The notes under the pieces: model-generated
The model's database searches: none
What the model saw: only the letters and a program-made list of their open reading frames with translations
What the model was told of the DNA's origin: nothing
DNA from: Castanea sativa
Lineage: Eukaryota; Streptophyta; Magnoliopsida; Fagales; Fagaceae
NCBI RefSeq assembly: GCF_040712315.1
Contig: NC_134023.1
Location: forward strand, 13,153,442 to 13,217,441
Direction of reading: 5' to 3'
DNA length: 64,000 nucleotides
Shown here: one piece after another, positions 57,062 to 64,000 of the stretch
How the letters are laid out: every line of letters starts with the position of its first letter
How positions within the stretch are numbered: the stretch's first letter is position 1
Position numbers and translations under genes: made by a program

Positions 57062-60000
57062 TCAAAAAACTCTCTCTCTCTCTCAAATAGTGAAACCTTA
57101 AAATTCCAGACAATTATGCGTCTGGTAAAACAATCCAAATCATTAATGGAAAATAGAGCTATTTACAAACTTCCTTTTAAAAAAAAAATAATGTTTTTTT
57201 TTTATCAGAATAATATGCAATTTTACACAGGTAAAATGGAAATGGGAGTGGGAAAATATAGAAGACCCTAGTCAGTTTTGTCATGCCATGATCTGTAAAG
57301 TGTTTAAATTAATGGAAAATGTTGAAAGAGAAATTAAGATAGAAAAAATAGAAACAAGAAAATTAATGTAGTACTTCTACCTAATGGTCTACATCCATAT
57401 TATAATTTTTTTTTGATGTTCTAAATTGTATATTATAATGAACACAATATAGAGTATATATAAAAATACGTTAAGCTTAGTGTGATCACTTTAAAACCAT
57501 ATAAACCTATGGTAGTAATTACAAAATCACAACTCTAGTATTTTACAATTTACAGAGCCAATCTACTTATGAATGGGAGTATCTTAATATATTCTAATAA
57601 ATTTTTTTATGCTTTGTCTATAATAGTTTTCCATTTTATAATCCTCTTTTATGATAGTAGATATACATCCCCTCTCTTGTACAGGTGTGTGTTTTTGTTT
57701 CTAATATAAAAAAAGTAATTATCCTACATTGCTTTAAAAGTGTATTGTGTATTTGTATGTTGTGTAGCACAATTTGCCCCACTTTTCCTTAAAGTTATCA
57801 TAACTCTTGAGTAAAATTTGTATGTCTTTGTGTTAAACATCGTTTAATTAAAAAAAAATAATTATCTCACATTGCTTAAGAGAGAATATTGTGTGTAGTA
57901 TAACTTACTTCACTATTGTTTAAAGGTTACCATGGTTTTTAAGTGTAGTTTATAGTGTGTGTTAAAATTTCATTCTCTTTCTATTAAGTGGTTGTTTCTC
58001 TCAACAAAAACAGAAAAAAAAATAGAGATATGCAATTAATATTTACCCTTCATTAAATTTTTATCAAGGGATATAAACTAAATAATTTTTTTCATTCTTA
58101 CATATATATTTGAATTCGATAGTTACAACTTACGACTTACAATAATGGAAATAGATTTGCACCTAGACGATTATATTGGAATCACTTTGAAATGCTGGTT
58201 CCAACTCCAAAATATTTGATCAATAAGTGAATATATTTTTTAAGTGATGCTACAAGCACTGAAAAAATCACATAATTTTTCACTCTATTCTCACAAGTAA
58301 TCAAATTACTTAGGTCCTATTGTAATACATATATCAGTAATTCTAAAACCACACATTTTATCACACCATTAACTACAAATTATCTTATATCGATTGGTTG
58401 TTTGTTACTTTTATATAAACTCATCATTTTTTTTTCGCTGCTCATAATTTGTCATATCAAAACTATTGCAAAGTTATAGTACAAAAAGATTTGTTCCTAC
58501 TTCCTAGATTTTTTCTAAAAATATTAATTACTCGTAGATTTTCAATGCCTATGGCATTTTTCACACTCTACTTTTCTTTTCATTTATTGTTGGTTCTTTC
58601 CTTATAATAAACAAAAAGAAAAAAAAAATTAATACCACATAAATATTGGTAAAAATTTTTTTCCACCATTTATAACATTTCATGTAAATAGTTGTTACAA
58701 AAGTTGTCATGAAAAATATGGTCCTAGAATTTTAGAAAACAAAAAAGAAAAAGAAAAAAAAAGGGTTAGGTGTTCTTGTCCAAATTACTGTGATTCCAGA
58801 ATGACATCATACTCGCGCTCTGTGGATCACAAAAATGACAATGGTCCGTTCAGTTCAACTTTTTCAACTTTTTTTTTTTGTTGAACAAAGTCAATTCAAC
58901 GTGGTACAGCTACTGTCCTTCAAAAAAAGGTGGCTATTTTACTATGACAAGTTTTTTTTTTTTGGGAGAAGAATTACTCTATGAGTTAATGCTAGGGTTG
59001 TTGTAAGTTGTAAGTTGTAATTTCTTGTAATTGTTAATTTTTATACTTATTATATTATTATTTATTTATTTATTCATTCTTAGGTTGTAATATAGGAAAT
59101 GATTTTTAAGTTCGGGATGTTTATGTTAAAAATATTAAAAATATCAACTAATTAAACATGATTCTTTATAATTATGTTAAAGCTAGTGTCAACATTATTC
59201 ATTTATTTTATTTTATATATTTATTTTCATAATATGCTCTTTTGAGATAGGAGTAATATCATTTTTATTTGGCACATTACATATTTTTATCATGAACAAT
59301 ATGGTAGTCAAAATTTGTGAAAAATGTTGTCTTTAAATCTTTTTTTCTCTATAAAATTTATTGTTTTACTTATTAATTTTAGTTGAGGTTGAGAATGTAA
59401 TCAAGTATTAACCTCAAGTAATATTAGTGGTGCAAAATTTTTACAATCAACTAAAGTGGTATATAAGTTTGATCGTAATAGCATTATTTTCATGTAAATA
59501 TATTATTAGTATAAATTTTATTATGCATTAATCATAACACAAAAAAATTGTTATGTCTTTAAATTTATAGGTTTTTTTTGGGGATAACTTATTGTTTTAC
59601 TATTAGTTCATTCCATTTACTATTAGTTCATTTCATTGTTGAGGTAGAGATAAGTATTGGTATTGAAGATTTTATTCATTTATTTTTTATAACTCCATAA
59701 CTGGGGGAGAGAGAATTTGAAATACTAAAAATCATCAATCAATTAAATTACAAAACTCTTGACAACTTTAAAGGATATTATAGATACAAGATTTTTCACA
59801 ATTTTTTTTACAGGGATAAGTTTTGATTGGAATAATATCATCATTAAATTTTCATATAATAAATATATATATATATATTATTGATATGCATTTTATTATG
59901 TATTAATCATAATGCACCACGTTATAAAAAATATAAAATCTAATCACATTAACAAATATATAAATTGTGTCAAAATACGGTAAAGCATTTGTCCAATGTC

Positions 60001-60360
60001 CATAACAAAGCTTGTTTAAGTCCTAGCAAAAGGATGGAAAACCCACATCAGCTATGACAAAAGTCAAAAGCTTATAGTTAATATAATTCAAAAACTTGAA
60101 ATTTTTAACAGCAACACATCTTGGAATAATATTTGACAATTCTTTCCTTTGAATCGGGAGGTTGTAATATTATTTATTATATCCTTTATATATGGACAGG
60201 AAGAGCTGCCTTCCCCGATTGGTGATTACCTCCACTGGTCAAATATATCATACACCTTCTAGAAAGTTGTACATTTTTTTTTTTTTTTTTTTTTGAGAAA
60301 CGAAAGTTGTACGTCTTGATTGTACAAATGTTTGAAAATCCTAAAAGAAATACAACTTAA
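56035..60360. other. Intergenic AT-rich DNA
   Basis: No gene recognised. It contains a CT microsatellite (57018-57058 and 57071-57084), many A/T runs, and short TA runs. The small open stretches at 56460-56651 and 56721-56987 have no domain and biased AT-rich composition. Confidence 0.6.
57018..57084. repeat. (CT)n microsatellite, interrupted
   Basis: About 20 CT units, a short TTCCTCAAAAAA break, then seven more. Confidence 0.9.
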
Positions 60361-60860
60361 GGACCGTTTGGTACATGTGTTTAAATACTAACAGTTTTTA
60401 ATTTTTTAAAAATACGTGTGATTAAAAAAGTGTATGAAAATACGTGTAATATTATTTATAAACTGAAAATATGTATTTAAATACATATACCACACTGGCC
60501 CTTATGCTCCCAAATTAAAAATACTATTAATTCAAATTACCCTTGAAGAAGGAAAACAATATAATTGTTGCCTTTAATCGGTGGATTTTGGAATTCAACT
60601 CCTTGATAGTTGATAACTTGATATACATCAGTAAATTTTTTAACTTTTTGCATGGCACGTGTTTGACCCTAGTGAGATTTTTTTTTGGGGTCAATATTCA
60701 TGGTTTGCTGGGATGATTGAGGCCGTACTTTGTGTGCTAGTTATAACATATCTTTTCACATTTTAAATAATATTACAAAATTTTTTACATATTTTTTCAC
60801 CCATATGTATATCAAAAATACCCAAATAACATTACTTAAATTCTTTTACCAAACGGGCCC
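60361..60860. mobile_element. Harbinger-like MITE (500 bp)
   Basis: GGACCGTTTGGTA at the left and TACCAAACGGGCCC at the right are inverted repeats. The flanks TAA and TGA suggest a 3-bp duplication with one change. AT-rich centre with ATACGTGT repeats, no ORF. Confidence 0.65.
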
Positions 60861-61349
60861 TGAATCACCACATAGCTGAAAAAAATGAATATTATTTCAT
60901 AAAACTGTCAAAATTCTTGGATTTTTTTAGACAAAATTTAGTTACAAAATTAGTTGTAGTTTAAGATTACAATTTTACTCAATAAAATAAATATTATAAA
61001 ATATTTTGAAAATCTAACTGTTAAATTATATGTTCTTAACATTCTTAATATACATGTTAAATTTTGTGCCAATTAAATATTATTTACTATATAATTTATA
61101 AGTTTATATTTTATACATAATTTTAAATTACAAAAACTTGCAATTTAAACAATTTATTGATGATATAACTATAAATCTTTAATTTTATAAAAATTTTGCA
61201 TGAAAAATATAAAATGAAGATGTAATTCAATAGTAGATTTGTTAAAATTTAATACTAATAAAATTATATGGAGTAAACTTTATCCTTTTTTTATTATTTT
61301 CTATTTTACTCGTCTGCAGCAATGACGTGGTTATGCTCTAGTAGACTTA

Positions 61350-61530
61350 ACCTGCGTTTGCCCAGCAATTAAGTTGCGTTTTGGGCATCGTTCATAGACT
61401 ACCAAACTCATGAAAAACGCAGCAATCACTCACTGCTACAGTGTTTTGTGTTTTAAAAGTTATTTTGCTACAGTGTTTTCAGCAATAAATTTTCAGTTTT
61501 CATCAAAATAAGCAGTTTCTAAACAAACCC
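61350..61530. mobile_element. Harbinger/Tourist-type MITE (181 bp)
   Basis: Flanked by TTA (61347-61349 and 61531-61533). The ends ACCTGCGTTTGCCCAGC and GTTTCTAAACAAACCC are weakly inverted. The interior CTACAGTGTTTT occurs twice. Related in style to the MITE at 24106-24307. Confidence 0.6.
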
Positions 61531-61533
61531 TTA

Positions 61534-63254
61534 CTCTAAATTCTAGAAGCTTACTCTAGATACTAGAACGCAGAATTTTCTTTTGCAAGAAATAAGTTAA
61601 TTACATAATAAAATAAATAATTTTAAATACCACGCATTAATAGCCCTGTACCCCCAAATTGCAAATTCAAATCTTTCCACATCGTCATAACAAAAAGGAC
61701 TTGGACTTTATCTTTCGTCAATTCGTCCAATATGACAATATCATCCCAGTTCCGGTTTGAGCAAGAAAGCCATTGCTGAACAAAACCATACTGGTCATGT
61801 TTGACCATAATTAAGGCCACTGTTTATACATAATTGAAGGTGAGTTACACATCCTAGTAATTTTCGATGGCTTAGCAATAAGTTACCTTTATTTTGTAGG
61901 TTTAAGTTAGTTTAATTAATAATTTTTTTTTCTTATCGAATAAGAGATAATGTCGAATCCTTCATATATAAAAAATTAATTAGTATTTTGGTCTGATAAT
62001 AAAAACATGGAGTAGACATTGTAAGTTGAAATCCTATAATAAAAGCTTCTAAAAAAAAAAGAAATCCTATAATAAAAAGAAATTAAGCTTATTTTTAAAG
62101 TTAATAAATTTAGTTTATTTCGATAAATATGAGACAAATGGCAAAAAACTATAAGTAGAACTAATTTGACAAAAAATGTTGTGGACATATCATTTTTCTT
62201 TTAAGTAAGATTTTAAATGACGGATTCTTCTCCCATGTAGTAATATATTGAAGGGTTTGATAACATTGTAAGGACATTTTGGTAATCAAATTAATCTTTC
62301 AATATAAATGTTTCATGGGGTTGGGCTTCTCTTTATTACGGAAAAGCTAATAAAGCTACAATTGCTTTTACAAAGTTATGCATAATTCAAATGGAATGTA
62401 TAAAATTAACCATGCATTTTTGTGACTAGTGTGGTGGTTGAAATCAAATCTCGTGATATCATTAATTATTTTAAGATACTTTTTGTATAATAAAATAGGT
62501 GAGCCTTACATTTTGTTGAATAGTATCCTCGTTAATTAAATGTTGACATGACAAATACATAAAACTTGTTATTAAAGCAACGGAGAAGAACCAAACTCAT
62601 TATTGCATATGAGTTTCAGTTAGCTTAATTGGTAAAGTTTTTGATGGTTGAAAAAGAGATCTAGTGTTCAATTCCCGCCTACACTAACAACCGATTGGTG
62701 TCTTGGTCTGATAATAAAAAGTTATAATCAGAAGCAGATACCATAAATTGAAACTATTTAAAAAAAAAAATCTCTTTATTATCTTTAATTTTTATTTTTA
62801 GGTAAGGTTTTTTCAATAAATGTATTTTTATTTTATATATATATATATATATTATTTATATATAATTTAGCATTTTTATACATATGTTATTAACATTCCC
62901 TCAAAATGCTAATTCCTCTCTTAACACTTTCACATGCATCCCTTCTTTTTTTACTTTCATCTTTATCTCATTAACTTTAGAACCATCTCGTTCAGAATGG
63001 AAAAAAATACATCTACTTTGTCTCATTCCGACGTGTCCCACCCGATGTGTTCTGCTCCTTGTTTGAGCCATTAGCATCCTTAATTGAGAGAGAGAGAGAG
63101 AGAGAGAGGTAGGTTTTTACACGGAATACTTTCTCCTAATTAATTTAATGACAATAAGACTCTTTCTAAGTACTTCGGGCCCTCTATGCCATCATAGTCA
63201 GCCCTCATCATGACTTGACCTTTTAAAAAATATACTCCTACGACTCTCATCCTC

Positions 63255-63310
<56 letters not shown>

Positions 63311-63404
63311 AGCCAGAAGATTCTTTTCCATATTCGAAGTCTCAGAAGGTTGTCTCCGAAGATAAGAGATCGATCGTTATCTTGTTTGTGTGTGTGTGGA
63401 GAAG
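61534..63404. other. Intergenic DNA and NAC upstream region
   Basis: No gene recognised at 61534-63200. Bases 63085-63108 are a GA run and 63257-63305 a TA run of about 24 units, both inside the 320 bp before the NAC start codon. A GT run (63385-63397) lies just before the ATG. The start of transcription cannot be placed with certainty. Confidence 0.55.
63257..63305. repeat. (TA)n microsatellite in the NAC upstream region
   Basis: About 24 TA units beginning some 150 bp before the NAC ATG. Likely length-variable. Confidence 0.9.
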
Positions 63405-63588
63405 ATGAGTAACCAAGGTACTAGTCAGCTGGAGGATGAAGCTGATCAATTGCCCGGATTTCGATTTCATCCTACAGATGAAGAACTCGTTGCGTTTTAT
63501 CTTCGCCGGAAAGTTGACAAGAAAACAATCAGCATGGAGCTCATCAAACAGATTGATATCTACAAACATGATCCATGGGATCTTCCAA
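63405..63588 (+). CDS. NAC-domain transcription factor, first exon
   Basis: The ATG at 63405 starts [15 protein letters not shown], followed by the NAC subdomain A motif [20 protein letters not shown] and subdomain B with [20 protein letters not shown]. The exon ends at 63588 with CTTCCAA before GTATGG, which is where the first intron of NAC genes commonly lies. Subdomains C to E and the activation region are beyond the window. NAC proteins bind DNA as dimers in the nucleus. The LRRKV.KK..S.ELIKQ pattern resembles the FEZ/JUB1-type branch, but 61 residues do not fix a subgroup. A GTG 15 bp upstream is in frame but is not a plausible start. Confidence 0.93.
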
Positions 63589-64000
63589 GTATGGATTAAT
63601 TAATTAGTTTTACTCTCTTAATCATTTCATCTCTCTTTTGTTTCTCCTTGAATATACCGCCTTTTGTCCTTGATAGAAAAAGAACTTATTCATAATAGAT
63701 GTTTAAAAAGGTTACAGTTTGAATACTTTCTGAAGAAATTTTTTCAAGCTAAAATTGTTTTCTTGAATCTATGGTGCCTCGTTTTGAAAATGTTTTTTTT
63801 TTTTGACTTTGTATTAATAGCCTTTATAACAAGTTTAGCCATCAAAGATTACTTTGAAATTTCTGTGGATCATTTTTAGGGTTTATCTAAAAAGAGAAAC
63901 TTCCACCCCAAAATTTTTTTGTAATTTTTTTATTCGTTTTTGGGCTGAGATTATTCCAAAGGATAGATTTCTCCTTTCATATATATGCAATCATAATAAA
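63589..64000 (+). other. First intron of the NAC gene (partial)
   Basis: T-rich sequence after the GTATGG donor. No acceptor followed by the expected subdomain C coding sequence is found before the window ends. The open stretch at 63664-63879 is low-complexity intron. Confidence 0.75.

Noticed and set aside
63664..63879. 71-codon ORF after the NAC exon
   Set aside because: T-rich intron sequence; it lacks the NAC subdomain C residues expected for the next exon.

Overview
The window reads as nuclear DNA of a woody eudicot. The evidence is AT-rich introns and intergenic DNA, many plant L1-type LINEs, Ty3/gypsy and Ty1/copia LTR elements, hAT elements and MITEs. The repeat families resemble those I know from oak relatives (Fagales), but this placement is from memory and is tentative. 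No rRNA, tRNA or CRISPR was seen.

Two host genes are visible. The first is the 3' half of a molybdenum cofactor sulfurase gene (ABA3/LOS5/MCSU type) on the + strand. Ten exons between 7358 and 26525 join in frame (1,200 nt, 399 residues plus stop), with consensus GT/AG borders throughout. Upstream exons lie outside the window, so bases 1-7357 are probably intron. The second is the first exon of a NAC-domain transcription factor gene at the right edge (63405-63588, +), which continues past the window.

Bases 1-7357 hold decayed minus-strand LINE pieces; one (1031-5515) is split by a hAT element (2292-4789) that itself holds a solo LTR (3104-4449). The 9.8-kb intron at 8281-18093 holds a four-level nest: a + strand LINE (8477-16955) contains a - strand LINE (9176-13280), which contains a Mutator-like element (9571-12832), which contains another - strand LINE (9781-12280). 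The intron at 21018-24506 holds a 5'-truncated LINE with an 11-bp target duplication, a hAT MITE and a Harbinger-type MITE.

Beyond the sulfurase gene, 26.9-32.3 kb is intergenic with small repeats. Between 32.3 and 40.7 kb lie a hAT MITE, an RTE-type LINE relic split by another hAT element (34465-37024, itself holding a solo LTR), a truncated LTR and the 5' LTR plus gag remnant of a copia element. From 43165 to 53337 is a full-length Ty3/gypsy element of the Tat type: 512- and 520-bp LTRs, a CAATT target duplication, gag, protease, RT, two RNase H domains and integrase. Between pol and the 3' LTR it carries a tandem-repeat block and, on the opposite strand, a three-exon gene with its own apparent TATA box. 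After it come a second copy of the first hAT family (53399-54590), a MITE, a solo LTR with a GGTAT duplication (55210-55964), about 4 kb of AT-rich DNA, and two more MITEs before the NAC gene.

The only intact host coding capacity I can support is the sulfurase exons and the NAC exon. All LINE and gypsy reading frames carry stops or frameshifts. The antisense gene in the gypsy element is the most unusual structure: it needs only one stop codon explained to read through 717 codons.
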